From contig NZ_QMHO01000012.1 in NCBI RefSeq assembly GCF_003313505.1, positions 62,001 to 126,000 on the forward strand: 64,000 nucleotides of DNA, in the 5' to 3' direction. Within the stretch, counting starts at the first letter, position 1, and each line of letters begins with the position of its first letter. A model generated the notes under the pieces. The model made no database searches, was not told where the DNA came from, and saw nothing but the letters and a program-made list of their open reading frames with translations. A program made the position numbers and the translations under genes. The stretch comes from Pedobacter nanyangensis. Lineage in GTDB: Bacteria > Bacteroidota > Bacteroidia > Sphingobacteriales > Sphingobacteriaceae. Positions 50,761 through 60,458 of this stretch are shown in pieces.

Positions 50761-52008
50761 TTGAAGTATCTTAAAATCTTGTATGTACAGGTCTTAATCG
50801 CCATTGTATTAGGCGTAATCGTCGGACATTTTTTCCCAGGCTTTTCTGTAACCGCCAAACTGCTGGCCGATATGTTCATTAATATGATCAAGATGATTAT
50901 TGCCCCTGTGATTTTCATCAGTATTGTATTGGGCATTGCAGGAGCTGGCGATTTAAAAAAGGTAGGTAGAGTTGGCGTAAAAGGCCTGATTTATTTCGAA
51001 ATCGTTACTACTGCCGCTATTGTTATCGGTTTAATTGTAGGAAATGTGATTAAACCTGGCAGCGGTGTTCAAAGCTCTGCAGTAAATGCAGAACCTGCCG
51101 CCAAAGCAGCATCTGCTACGGGTATAGATTGGACGGAATTCATCAAACATATTGTGCCAGATAACGCCATAGCCGCTTTTGCCAAGGGTGATATCATCCA
51201 AGTACTATTTTTCGGGATCTTATTTGCCGTGGCCCTAGCCAAAATGGGTGAAAAAGGCAGCTCGGTGATTGCAGGTTTTGAGAAAATCAATAAAATATTG
51301 TTCAACATCTTGCACATGGTGATTAAAATTTCACCTATTGGCGCTTTTGGCGGCATGGCCTATACCATCGGGAAGTTTGGTTTCTCTACCCTGTTCGTAT
51401 TAGGTAAATTGCTCATCACTTTCTACATCACAGGTTTCCTTTTCATTTTCGTGATCCTTTACCTCATCTTAAAATTTAATGGCTTTAGCCTTTGGAAATT
51501 ATTGGGCTACATCAAAGCAGAATTATTGATTGTATTAGGTTCTAGCAGTAGCGAAGCCGTGTTGCCCAATATCATGGAGAAACTTGAAAAAGCAGGCTGC
51601 AGCCGTAATGTGGTGGGTTTAATCATCCCTTCTGGATATAGCTTTAATTTAGATGGAACCAGTATCTATTTAAGTTTGGCCATCATTTTCTTGGCGCAGG
51701 TATTTGGCGTTAATTTAACCTTGGGACAAGAACTTACCGTGATAGGCATCTTACTTCTAACCAGTAAAGGTGCTGCAGGCGTTACTGGAAGTGGTTTTTT
51801 GGTGCTTACCTCTACCTTAACCATCCTTAATATCATCCCGTTGGAAGGCATGGCCTTGTTGGTTGGTGTAGACCGCTTTATGAGCGAAGGCAGGGCCATT
51901 ATCAATGTAATAGGAAACACCGCAGCCACCGTAATCATCTCCAAAAGCGAAAAAGAAATTGATATGCAACAATACCGACTCATTGTGGAGAAAGTAGAAC
52001 CGGCATAA
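50761..52008 (+). CDS. Dicarboxylate/amino acid:cation symporter (DctA/GltP family)
   Basis: An inner-membrane symporter with the family pattern: FINMIKMIIAPVIFISIVLGIA, the serine-rich loop VLGSSSSEAVLPN, SGYSFNLDGTSIY and LLTSKGAAGVTGSGF. Eight helices and two re-entrant loops are expected. It brings in C4-dicarboxylates or Glu/Asp with Na+ or H+; the exact substrate is not readable, although a DctA-like preference is likely. The start is TTG (KYLKILYVQVLIAIVLG follows at once). First gene of a five-gene operon. Confidence 0.94.
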   Translation: MKYLKILYVQVLIAIVLGVIVGHFFPGFSVTAKLLADMFINMIKMIIAPVIFISIVLGIAGAGDLKKVGRVGVKGLIYFEIVTTAAIVIGLIVGNVIKPGSGVQSSAVNAEPAAKAASATGIDWTEFIKHIVPDNAIAAFAKGDIIQVLFFGILFAVALAKMGEKGSSVIAGFEKINKILFNILHMVIKISPIGAFGGMAYTIGKFGFSTLFVLGKLLITFYITGFLFIFVILYLILKFNGFSLWKLLGYIKAELLIVLGSSSSEAVLPNIMEKLEKAGCSRNVVGLIIPSGYSFNLDGTSIYLSLAIIFLAQVFGVNLTLGQELTVIGILLLTSKGAAGVTGSGFLVLTSTLTILNIIPLEGMALLVGVDRFMSEGRAIINVIGNTAATVIISKSEKEIDMQQYRLIVEKVEPA

Positions 52009-52045
52009 AACCATTGGTTATTTTTATCCTTTAAAAATAAAAGTT

Positions 52046-52933
52046 ATGAAATATTTTTTGTGTGCAGCATTTATCGCCTTATCTAATATCGCCTCTTCAT
52101 TTGCGCAAATCAACAGCGGCACGGTTGGCAAGCAAATGTTTTATTTTGACAATAAGGGAAAGCTTAAGAGCCCAATTAAGGTGTTTTACTTTAGCCCTAA
52201 GGCCAACAATCCCGATATGCCTATTGTAGTGATGTTACATGGCGCAAACCGAGATGCATCAGCTTATATGGACGATTTGGTAAATGCCGCAACGGTTTTT
52301 GGTTGCAGGATCATCGCACCAGAATTTGATCAAGAAGATTATCGCGGAGCCGAAAAATATAACCTGGGCAATGTTTACGAAAAGAATAAAAAAATCTTTT
52401 TAAGCCCCGAAAAATGGAGTTTCTCCTTAATTGAGCCCTTGTTTGACCACGTGGTAACGCAAATTAAAAGCAACAACAAGGGTTATTATCTATACGGTCA
52501 CTCTGGAGGTGCACAGTTTGTACATCGCTTTTTAATGTTTGTGGACCAAACCCGTGTTATTAAAGCCGCCTTTGCCAATGCAGGTTGGTACACCCTTCCG
52601 GATAGGACTACCGAATTCCCTTTTGGCATTAAAAATTCTCCTGTAGACCAAGCGCAGCTTGCCCGTTTTTTTGCAACGAAAGTTTATGTGCTGCTCGGCA
52701 TGGACGATACCTCAACCGACGAGAAATCATACAATACTACCGATGAAGCAGAGGCGCAGGGGAAAACCCGTTTTGAGCGTGGGCAGTACTACTACAAAGC
52801 GGTAAAGGCCAAAGCCGAAGAAATGAAACTCCCTTTAAACTGGACGGAGATATTTGTTCCTAATGTGGGCCACGACAATGGCAACATGGGAAAGTTTGCC
52901 TTTGCTAATTTCTTGATGAACATCCAACAATAA
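52046..52933 (+). CDS. Secreted alpha/beta hydrolase
   Basis: A signal peptide (1-20, cleavage SSFA-Q) precedes an alpha/beta-hydrolase core with the oxyanion HGANRD (65-70), nucleophile S153 in GHSGG, an acid candidate in LLGMDDTSTDE and the His in NVGHDN. It is likely an esterase acting in the periplasm or outside. The substrate is unknown; its location after a dicarboxylate symporter suggests release of a carboxylate-containing compound for uptake. It lies 37 nt after the symporter gene and 6 nt before the first porin. Confidence 0.88.
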   Translation: MKYFLCAAFIALSNIASSFAQINSGTVGKQMFYFDNKGKLKSPIKVFYFSPKANNPDMPIVVMLHGANRDASAYMDDLVNAATVFGCRIIAPEFDQEDYRGAEKYNLGNVYEKNKKIFLSPEKWSFSLIEPLFDHVVTQIKSNNKGYYLYGHSGGAQFVHRFLMFVDQTRVIKAAFANAGWYTLPDRTTEFPFGIKNSPVDQAQLARFFATKVYVLLGMDDTSTDEKSYNTTDEAEAQGKTRFERGQYYYKAVKAKAEEMKLPLNWTEIFVPNVGHDNGNMGKFAFANFLMNIQQ

Positions 52934-52939
52934 CCAAAT

Positions 52940-54301
52940 ATGACCAAACAAACCAAACTCACCACACTGATAGGGATTTGTCTTTGTTTTTGCATGGCAC
53001 AATTTGCTTTTGCGCAAAGCGATGACCTCTACACCAGAGATTCGACCTATACCTTCAGTGAAACCTCAGGGAACGTAAGTCTGTTGAGGTTAAAAAAAGG
53101 CTATCTTCTAGGCGATGGGATTACCTTTATTTCGGGAAAGGGAAATTTTAACCTTAGTCCTTCCCTGCAAACCCTTTACGCGGTGAACACCACCAATAAA
53201 AACCTATCGTCGCCAAGTTCCACTTTTGCCATTAACAGAGCGAGGTTAAATGTATTTTCCAACCTGTTCGACAACAAGGTTAGCTTATCGGCCAGGCTAA
53301 ATTTTGCTGCCAACTACAATAGCGTTACTACGGGCAACCGGTCGTTTAACACCGTGCTTCAAGAAGCGAATATCGAGTATCGTCCCAATCGGACACACGT
53401 GTTTAATTTTGGCTTAAGGGCCGATTATATTGATGGCAGGGAAACAAGGATAGAAGGAGAAAGTATTGGCTTTATTGACCGAAGTCTTTTGTCTGATGCC
53501 TTTGATGCCATTTTTGATTTCGGGATCCGCTACAAGGGGAATTACAGGCTGGGCGGAAAGCATTTGCTGAAACCTTACTTATCGTTCACTACTGGCGATG
53601 GCAGAAGCGCCTTACAAAAAAACTACGGTGGCTTTAAATATGGTATCCGATTAGATTACCTGCCATTCGACAAGTTTTCTCGTGGTGGCGAATTTTACAT
53701 GGATGATTTATATAGAGAAGAAAAACCAAAGCTGGTGGTGGGCGTAGTTTACAGTTATAACGATGGGGCAACTTCTGCCAAAGGAACTAATGGCGGTCGT
53801 TGGTTATACGGCGATGCCAACCAGCATATATTATTGCCAAGTTATAGCAAATTTGGTGCAGATTACCTTTTTAAATACAATGGATGGTATTCGATGGGAG
53901 GTTTTGTGCTCACCCAAGCCAAAGTTCCATCGAACATTGCCGGCGAATTTAGGTTAGATGGCACCTTTAATGCCTACTCCCCATCGCAAACAGCTCAACA
54001 AATTAAAGATAAAGTGTTATCTAGGTTAAACTTAGGTAAGGGCTTTAATGTACAAGCTGGCTATCTGTTCCCTGTAAATTGGGCCGTTGGTGCACGATAC
54101 TCTACCCTAAACGAAAATAATGTCACGGCATCTTTTTCTGACTACGACAGGAGCTACACTTTCGTGACCACCAAATATTTATCGGGCCATGCCTTAAAAA
54201 TACAGTTTGAGCTGGGCTATAGCCAACTGAAAGAAGCCCTGAAAACAAGTACACAAACCGGCAATTACTACAGCCAACTACAATTTACCATTCAACTATA
54301 A
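52940..54301 (+). CDS. OprO/OprP-like outer-membrane porin, copy 1
   Basis: Signal peptide (about 1-26, CFCMAQFAFAQ-S) and a beta-barrel pattern over about 420 residues ending QLQFTIQL. Motifs such as FAINRARLNVFSNLFDNKVSLSARLNF and GFKYGIRLDYLPF resemble the phosphate-selective porin O/P family. Substrate is not readable from sequence. It is about co-linear with the following porin (shared YREEKPKL / YREAKPKL and GGRLD/GIRLD segments), so they are diverged tandem copies. 6-nt gap from the hydrolase. Confidence 0.88.
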   Translation: MTKQTKLTTLIGICLCFCMAQFAFAQSDDLYTRDSTYTFSETSGNVSLLRLKKGYLLGDGITFISGKGNFNLSPSLQTLYAVNTTNKNLSSPSSTFAINRARLNVFSNLFDNKVSLSARLNFAANYNSVTTGNRSFNTVLQEANIEYRPNRTHVFNFGLRADYIDGRETRIEGESIGFIDRSLLSDAFDAIFDFGIRYKGNYRLGGKHLLKPYLSFTTGDGRSALQKNYGGFKYGIRLDYLPFDKFSRGGEFYMDDLYREEKPKLVVGVVYSYNDGATSAKGTNGGRWLYGDANQHILLPSYSKFGADYLFKYNGWYSMGGFVLTQAKVPSNIAGEFRLDGTFNAYSPSQTAQQIKDKVLSRLNLGKGFNVQAGYLFPVNWAVGARYSTLNENNVTASFSDYDRSYTFVTTKYLSGHALKIQFELGYSQLKEALKTSTQTGNYYSQLQFTIQL

Positions 54302-54320
54302 CTCTAAATTATTCTGAGAC

Positions 54321-55589
54321 ATGAAAAAAATATTATTTTTCTTTTGCCTTGCACTATCACTCATCCATATTGATGCAATGGGGCAACTGGTACAGCCCGA
54401 CTCGACATTTACCTACGTGAATGGCGAGGGTACTTTTATCAAATTGGGTAAGGGCGAAGGCACGGTGATCAATTTATTGGGTGCACTTCAATCAGGAGTG
54501 CAATATGGCCGCCTTGATTCTTTATCCAAAAAAACCAACAATAGCAAAATGAGCCTAAACTTGGCCAGGATATACTTAACGGCTACCAATACAAGGTACG
54601 GCGTATCGGCAGGTATGGTGACCGATTTTACGGGAACATCACCCATCTTGGAAGGTTGGATTGCCTATGACTTTAACAAAAGGATCAAGCTAGTTTTAGG
54701 GCAGAAACAAACCCATACCAACAACCGCTTGGCCATGGGCGATGAACGTTACGCCCAAACCATGGGACAAACCATTGCAGGAAAATCTAACGATGGCATT
54801 GCATACGGAGGCTTGATGCAAAACTTTGTAGGTGCTACTCGTGAAGGAGGTTTGTTTGTAGAAACGAATTTTAGCCTCAACAAAATGAGAATTTACCCTT
54901 CTCTTTCTATCACCACTGGCGAGGGACAAAACTTTTTCACCTCACAAGGAAACATGGGTTTTAAATATGGTGGCAGGTTAGACATTATGCCTTTGGGAGA
55001 TTTTACGAAGAACAATGCTTACATCGGCCATGATATTTATCGCGAAGCAAAACCAAAATTGGCCATTGGTGTAGCCGCAAGCTATAACCAAAAAGCGAGT
55101 AGCCCAATGGGCAGTGAAACGGGATTGATTACGGGCATTTACGACAATGTTGGAGTGGCTAAATTTGCTAACTACCGAAAGCTAGTGGCAGACTTCGCCT
55201 TTAAAACTTCTGGATTTGCCTTAATTGGCGAATATGTAGTGAGCACGGTAACAGGCAAAGATTTATTTACCAACGTTGCGGCCACTAACCAATTAACTGC
55301 CGAAGTAGCCAGTTCTTATTACAACATTGGCAGTGCGTTCAACATCCAATCATCTTATGTGTTTAAATCTGGATGGGCTGTAGATGGCAGATATGCAATA
55401 GTAAAGCCTGAGTTTGACATTGCTGGTTCAAAAATTACCGACCAAAAATGGGCCAGCTTTGGCATCAATAAATTCATTAAAAACAATGCGTTAAGAATTG
55501 GCATCAATACCAATTACATTGAGAACAGCTCGCCTACTTTTAGCTCGAAAAAATGGATCAACAATTTAGCCGTTCAAATTCTTTTATAA
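54321..55589 (+). CDS. OprO/OprP-like outer-membrane porin, copy 2
   Basis: Signal peptide (about 1-21, IDAMGQ) and a barrel of 400 residues. It shares with the preceding protein the N-terminal DSTFTY...GTFIKLGKGEGTVI style, MSLNLARIYLTATNTRYGVSAGM, GFKYGGRLDIMPLGDF and YREAKPKLAIGVAASYN. Copy 2 is 31 residues shorter. Two similar porins in one operon may form hetero-trimers or serve different sizes of the same substrate. Confidence 0.88.
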   Translation: MKKILFFFCLALSLIHIDAMGQLVQPDSTFTYVNGEGTFIKLGKGEGTVINLLGALQSGVQYGRLDSLSKKTNNSKMSLNLARIYLTATNTRYGVSAGMVTDFTGTSPILEGWIAYDFNKRIKLVLGQKQTHTNNRLAMGDERYAQTMGQTIAGKSNDGIAYGGLMQNFVGATREGGLFVETNFSLNKMRIYPSLSITTGEGQNFFTSQGNMGFKYGGRLDIMPLGDFTKNNAYIGHDIYREAKPKLAIGVAASYNQKASSPMGSETGLITGIYDNVGVAKFANYRKLVADFAFKTSGFALIGEYVVSTVTGKDLFTNVAATNQLTAEVASSYYNIGSAFNIQSSYVFKSGWAVDGRYAIVKPEFDIAGSKITDQKWASFGINKFIKNNALRIGINTNYIENSSPTFSSKKWINNLAVQILL

Positions 55590-55630
55590 GCTATCAATTA
55601 TCCTATTTCTCATTATTAAAGAAACATAAC

Positions 55631-56401
55631 ATGAAAACATATTTTCCAATTATACTTTTCATCATTACTATTTTTTGTGGCTGCTCTTCTGAAATCGAAT
55701 TTACACCAGTTGCGCCCCCGCCAAGCAATGATAATTCAGATTTATTGATTTCTGAGATCTCTACAGCCATCAATACCGATGCAAATGCGGCAGGTACACG
55801 CCCTCATTACGTAGAAATTTACAATGGCACCAGTGCCAGCGTAGATTTAACCAACTATGCCATTGGCTATATGGCCAGTACCGATGCAAATACCTTAGTG
55901 AACTGGGCTTTCCCTGTTGGAAATTTTTTCCTACTAACCACTTCGCTTGCAAAAGGTAAATGTTACGTGATTGCTTCACCTCAAGCTGATCCCACAGTAA
56001 TCAAAAGCGATGTTACCTGGGGAACCACCAGCACTACAAGTGCCAATGCCAGCGTACCCTTACAATTAAGTGGAAATAGCGCCATTGCCTTGCTGAAAAA
56101 GGATGCCGCAGGCACCATTACGCTTAGTGGAAATACCTACAAAATTATTGATGTATTTGGCAGTCCGCAAGTAGCTAGGGTAACCAGCACAGGTTCAAGC
56201 AGTGCCCGCAATAATTTTATGTGGACCATAGCAGGCGAGGTTGCGGATACACGCAACAGAACTTTTTTCAGAAAAGCAACCGTTCACAACCCTACTACAG
56301 ATTGGGCAAAAGCCAAAGGAACAACCGTTGCAGATAGTGAGTGGCAAATTTCGGGCGATAGGGCTTGGGATTATACCAACCTTGGCTTACCTACCAAATA
56401 A
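55631..56401 (+). CDS. Lamin-tail-domain lipoprotein
   Basis: A lipoprotein signal (FIITIFCGCSSEIEF, lipobox Cys about residue 18) is followed by one lamin-tail (LTD) beta-sandwich domain starting DLLISEISTAIN and HYVEIYNGTSASVDLTNYAIGY. LTD domains are often found in secreted proteins as binding modules. The start is ATG 55631; the open frame extends upstream across the porin end. It is the last gene of the symporter operon, 41 nt after the second porin. Function unknown. Confidence 0.85.
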   Translation: MKTYFPIILFIITIFCGCSSEIEFTPVAPPPSNDNSDLLISEISTAINTDANAAGTRPHYVEIYNGTSASVDLTNYAIGYMASTDANTLVNWAFPVGNFFLLTTSLAKGKCYVIASPQADPTVIKSDVTWGTTSTTSANASVPLQLSGNSAIALLKKDAAGTITLSGNTYKIIDVFGSPQVARVTSTGSSSARNNFMWTIAGEVADTRNRTFFRKATVHNPTTDWAKAKGTTVADSEWQISGDRAWDYTNLGLPTK

Positions 56402-56507
56402 AACAAAGCGGCTAACGGTGATGACCAAGATATTGATTGAAATTTAGACCTACGTTAAATTTTTAATGATTTAATTGCCTAAGTTTAGGTAACCAAAATT
56501 AAATCTT

Positions 56508-56939
56508 ATGACAACAACCAACACCTATTTAAATTTTAATGGTAACTGCGAAGAAGCTTTTAACTTTTACAAATCTGTATTTGGGGGCGAATTTAATTAC
56601 CTTGGCCGCTTTGGCGAGATGCCTTCAAGTGAAGATTATATCGTTCCAGAAACCGATAAAAACAAAATAATGCACGTGTCCTTGCCTATAGGCAGTTCTA
56701 TTTTAATGGGCAGCGATGTAGGTGGCGATTGGGCTCCCACCTTTAAACAGGGCAACAATTTTGCGGTATCAATTTCGGCCCACAGCAAAGAAGAAGCAGA
56801 CCGCATTTTTAACTTCCTAGGTACCGATGGGCAAATTACCATGCCACTCATGGATACCTTTTGGGGAGATTATTTCGGTATGCTAACCGATAAATTTGGC
56901 ATTAACTGGATGATGAGCTATAACAAGCAGCAAAAGTAA
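56508..56939 (+). CDS. VOC-family (PhnB-like) protein
   Basis: A 143-residue protein with the vicinal-oxygen-chelate fold in the PhnB/DUF899-like form: TYLNFNGNCEEAFNFYKSVFGGEF, MHVSLPIGSSILMGSD, and MPLMDTFWGDYFGMLTDKFGINWMMSY. PhnB-type proteins are usually of unknown activity; the metal residues are poorly conserved. Separate from the preceding operon by 106 nt. Confidence 0.92.
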   Translation: MTTTNTYLNFNGNCEEAFNFYKSVFGGEFNYLGRFGEMPSSEDYIVPETDKNKIMHVSLPIGSSILMGSDVGGDWAPTFKQGNNFAVSISAHSKEEADRIFNFLGTDGQITMPLMDTFWGDYFGMLTDKFGINWMMSYNKQQK

Positions 56940-56957
56940 CCCTCATGCCATCGGCAC

Positions 56958-56995
56958 TTCGAGCGCCTTCCCCGCGATAGGGCTGGGCGCTCGAA
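56958..56995. terminator. GC-rich bidirectional hairpin
   Basis: A 10-bp perfect stem TTCGAGCGCC (56958-56967) with GGCGCTCGAA (56986-56995) between convergent genes. It is GC-richer than its surroundings and lacks a long T run, so it is a terminator or a repeat element. Confidence 0.5.
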
Positions 56996-57013
56996 ATTAT
57001 ACGGCTACCGCAG

Positions 57014-60000
57014 CTAAAAATAAGCTCTTACCTGCATGTTTCCGGTATGTACGGTATTTACCGCCGGCGATTTACGCCCTTCGTAACTAATGTTTAGCTG
57101 TATACCGTTTCCTATAGTTCGTTGCAAGGCCAAGCCCCAAGTGTAGTTGTTACCTACCTGCAGCCCCGAAAGCATCTCATATCCTATAGTGCTATTGCCG
57201 TTGCCCTTAAACTTATTGTTGATAAAACTAACCTTTCCCGTGAGCACTCCCCTTTTCAAAACATTATATCGTGTTTCGGTAGTGAAAGTGATATTGGTGT
57301 TTTTTTCTCCGCCTAATGCCTCCATATTATGCTGGCTGCCATACACGCCTAAAAAGGTAAGTCTAAAATCAGTATTAAACTGGTAGTTAAACTCTGGCAA
57401 CAGATCCAGATAAGTGATTTGATAATTGCGTTGCGAAAATAGCTCTGATTGATATTTTTTACGCCCATGATTAACGGTCAAATTAAGGTTGGCACTTCTA
57501 GCAGGAGTAGTTCTGATGCGCAATCCCGTTTCATGGCGTTTACGGCTGTCAAAACCGTTGCTCAAAAAGCTTTTTCCGCCATCTGTCAAATAATTAAAAT
57601 CTACTCCAAATTTTGGATTGTTGCGGTCAAAAAACAAGGTATTCCGCAAAAAAGAGCTTAACGAAACCAGGTTTTCGCCATCAATTCCGGTATTGAATGG
57701 ATTATACACTTCCAAGCCTTTACTGGCCAAGATCTTTCTATCTATTTTATAAGATAGCTGGTTAGTGAATTTGCGCAGTAATTTCTGCCAGCCTTTGGCG
57801 CCTTTTAAAATGGCGCTAGGCGTTAGCCTGATACTTTGGTTAATTCCAGTGAAATTGGTACGTACATATTCCGTACCTGCGGTAAAAACACGGATGTATT
57901 TGGCCTGATCTGGAAAGCGGGAAATTTCAAATTCGTTCAGTTCCTTAATGCCATTTCCGTTATAATCGTTCCAAGCGTAAACACCCTGTCCTGGCAGTAC
58001 TTCCAGATAGGTGATTTCTCTTCGGGGCTCTTGGCCATTACCTACCTCATAGTACAATGAACTATTGATGAAGCCTTTGAAGGCATTCAGGCTGTAATCC
58101 AATCTGCCCACTAAACTTTCATCATTGCTCACGGAGGCAAAACCGTTGGTATAATCTGTTTTACGGTAACCAGATGTTAGGCTCAATACCGAATTGGCAT
58201 TTTTGGTTAAATCTACTCCTAAATTTACACTCTGCGAATGTGAGCTATTTAGCAATTGAGTACCTCTCGGTAGCTGATCTTGTCTATAACTATAATCCAA
58301 TTTGTACCGGTTGCTTTGACCAGCCTTACTTTGCAAATACCATTTATAGAGGTGGTACGAAAAGCTACTCCCTGTTAAAACATCTGTTTGCTTATCGCTG
58401 GTAAGGTTATGCTGCTGCTCAAACACGAATCCTGCAAGCAGGCCAAAGATCTCTCTATTCACCTCCAGATAATGCTTAAAAAAAGTGCCGCGGCTTACCG
58501 TAGCATCAGATTTAAGCAAACTGCCGTCGTACTTTAGGCCATATCTGCCCTGCTTATACAGGCCATTTACCTTATGCAAATAGCCTTGATATTGAGTTTC
58601 CCTGCTGAAGGTGCTTAGTGTGTAAGAGATATTTTGCAGTGGATTATTGTACAATTGCGCCCCCACCGAAAAAAGGTGTTCCGTTGCGGGAGTAGTGAGC
58701 GCATCAAGGTTAAAATCCCGATTGAACTCCACCATTCGGTACCTTTCTATGGGCTTAAAAGTTTTGCTTACGTACTCGTAATTGGCCGAGGTATTAAGTT
58801 TTAGCCCCTTTTGGTTAAGTTCAAAGGGGTGCAGGGCATCTAGTTTAAGGCCTTGTCCAGTAACGTTGGCCATGCGTTTATCCGCAAATAAATTCACATT
58901 GTTATTGCTAATAGCAAATTCGCTGCTAAAAACACTTTGTTTTTGGGGTTTATAATCGGCTGCAACGGTAATAAGCTGCTGCTGTTTGGGAGTAACCAGC
59001 AATGTAATAGGTTCATAATTTCCCTGCAAAACACCTCCTACGGGTTCTACAAACTCATAAACCTTTCCGTTTGCCGCCGACTGGTGGTTGATGCGGTAAT
59101 TACCTTTTCCATCGCCAACATAAGAAAAGCCTACCCTGTATTTGGCTACGGCCGGATCAGTAGAATATCGATAATATTCAATACCTCCCGTAGAAAGTAA
59201 TCGCTCATACAAAATCTCGTTCTCATTAAAGGGTACCTCCGTTACGTTTGGATAGTACGCCTGGGATATATTTTGACCCAAACTTGCCATAAATTGCTTT
59301 TGGGCATCTGTTAGAGTTTGCAAAAAAGGCTGATTTCGATTGTCTTTTTCATTATAATAATTTAGCCGAAAGGCAAGCTGCCCTTTTTCGATCCGCTGGT
59401 TTAGATAGGTTAACGAACGTGAGTAATTCTTATCAGAATATTCAAACTCCACCGAAATACGGGTGTTGAGATTAATGAGCTGTTTTGCGGTAAAGGTAAT
59501 TTCGGCGGTATTATAATCAATCACATAGTCATTGTCTTGGCCACGCAACAAAGGTACGCCATCAATATAAACACGCTCGGTTCCGGCAATCACCACAATA
59601 TAGGTTTCGCCGTTGTTTCCTGTTAGGCGATAAGGACCTTGGTTGCCCTCCTGGCCCATAATCTGGTTACGGGCAGAACGGCCTTTGGCCACCGCAGCGG
59701 CTACCGTGGTGCTAAAGCGAATACCATTTTCCGTTTTAAACTGATGGTTAATCATTGCGCCCTGCGTTCGTTTATAAAAGTTCATGAAATAACTATCAGG
59801 CCGCTTCAGTTCGTAATCTCCGGCAGTAAGTACCGTGCTGTCCTTCTTGATCTGCACAAACACCCGGTCAAATTCGTTCAATTGCTGGGTATTCCCTTCG
59901 GGCTGAATGGGCAGGTTATCATCAGAAATTGCCGCCAAAATTTCAATATCATTGGCAATTTTGCCCGACATTTGCAGCACCATATTGGAGTTAACCGAAA

Positions 60001-60457
60001 GATTTTGATTGTTGCCAAACATAATTCCTCTGGAAATACTGCCGCTTTTGTGCAGGCCTTTCATAGAAAACAGCGTATTTTCTACCGTTTGGGGCTTATA
60101 AACGTAGGTATCACTGCCACTAATTACTGATTGCTCCAGCCTTTTAATATCCTTGTGCCGATAGGTTTTGGAGAACAACATGGGGAAAACCTTGTAATGC
60201 AGGTTTAAGGATATACCTTCGGCGCCCTTCCATAAAAAAGTAGCTTTGGCGTAATCAACGGTATAAAGTGAGGTATCGGCAGCTATATCCTCTGGATATT
60301 TCACGGCGAATGACTGAGGCACAATGCTTAAGCTATCCAGCAAGATAACCGTACGGGAGCTGGTTATTTTTTTAGATCGCCGGTTGGTGCTGAGCTGCGC
60401 TTTTAAATCAGTCCCAATCAAAATCACCAAAAGCGATATGAAAGCCCATCTAAGCAT
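57014..60457 (-). CDS. Large outer-membrane/surface protein, 1147 aa
   Basis: Start at ATG 60457 (MLRWAFISLLVILIGTDLKAQ, signal peptide). No named domain is recognised. Residues about 130-360 contain LFSMKGLHKSGSISRGIMFGNNQNLSVNSNM and ERVYIDGVPLLRGQDNDYVIDYNTAEITFT (a beta-sandwich-like stretch found in large Bacteroidota surface proteins). The remaining 750 residues alternate in a beta-barrel pattern and end in an aromatic strand (MQVRAYF). Likely an outer-membrane protein of unknown function. It follows the NtrY-like kinase gene after 1 nt, so both are translated from one mRNA. Confidence 0.8.
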   Translation of the reverse strand: MLRWAFISLLVILIGTDLKAQLSTNRRSKKITSSRTVILLDSLSIVPQSFAVKYPEDIAADTSLYTVDYAKATFLWKGAEGISLNLHYKVFPMLFSKTYRHKDIKRLEQSVISGSDTYVYKPQTVENTLFSMKGLHKSGSISRGIMFGNNQNLSVNSNMVLQMSGKIANDIEILAAISDDNLPIQPEGNTQQLNEFDRVFVQIKKDSTVLTAGDYELKRPDSYFMNFYKRTQGAMINHQFKTENGIRFSTTVAAAVAKGRSARNQIMGQEGNQGPYRLTGNNGETYIVVIAGTERVYIDGVPLLRGQDNDYVIDYNTAEITFTAKQLINLNTRISVEFEYSDKNYSRSLTYLNQRIEKGQLAFRLNYYNEKDNRNQPFLQTLTDAQKQFMASLGQNISQAYYPNVTEVPFNENEILYERLLSTGGIEYYRYSTDPAVAKYRVGFSYVGDGKGNYRINHQSAANGKVYEFVEPVGGVLQGNYEPITLLVTPKQQQLITVAADYKPQKQSVFSSEFAISNNNVNLFADKRMANVTGQGLKLDALHPFELNQKGLKLNTSANYEYVSKTFKPIERYRMVEFNRDFNLDALTTPATEHLFSVGAQLYNNPLQNISYTLSTFSRETQYQGYLHKVNGLYKQGRYGLKYDGSLLKSDATVSRGTFFKHYLEVNREIFGLLAGFVFEQQHNLTSDKQTDVLTGSSFSYHLYKWYLQSKAGQSNRYKLDYSYRQDQLPRGTQLLNSSHSQSVNLGVDLTKNANSVLSLTSGYRKTDYTNGFASVSNDESLVGRLDYSLNAFKGFINSSLYYEVGNGQEPRREITYLEVLPGQGVYAWNDYNGNGIKELNEFEISRFPDQAKYIRVFTAGTEYVRTNFTGINQSIRLTPSAILKGAKGWQKLLRKFTNQLSYKIDRKILASKGLEVYNPFNTGIDGENLVSLSSFLRNTLFFDRNNPKFGVDFNYLTDGGKSFLSNGFDSRKRHETGLRIRTTPARSANLNLTVNHGRKKYQSELFSQRNYQITYLDLLPEFNYQFNTDFRLTFLGVYGSQHNMEALGGEKNTNITFTTETRYNVLKRGVLTGKVSFINNKFKGNGNSTIGYEMLSGLQVGNNYTWGLALQRTIGNGIQLNISYEGRKSPAVNTVHTGNMQVRAYF

Positions 60458-60458
60458 T

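Noticed and set aside
59639..60130. 163-codon plus-strand frame opposite the large surface protein gene
   Set aside because: Antisense to a protein with a consistent signal peptide and beta-strand pattern; no recognisable domain.
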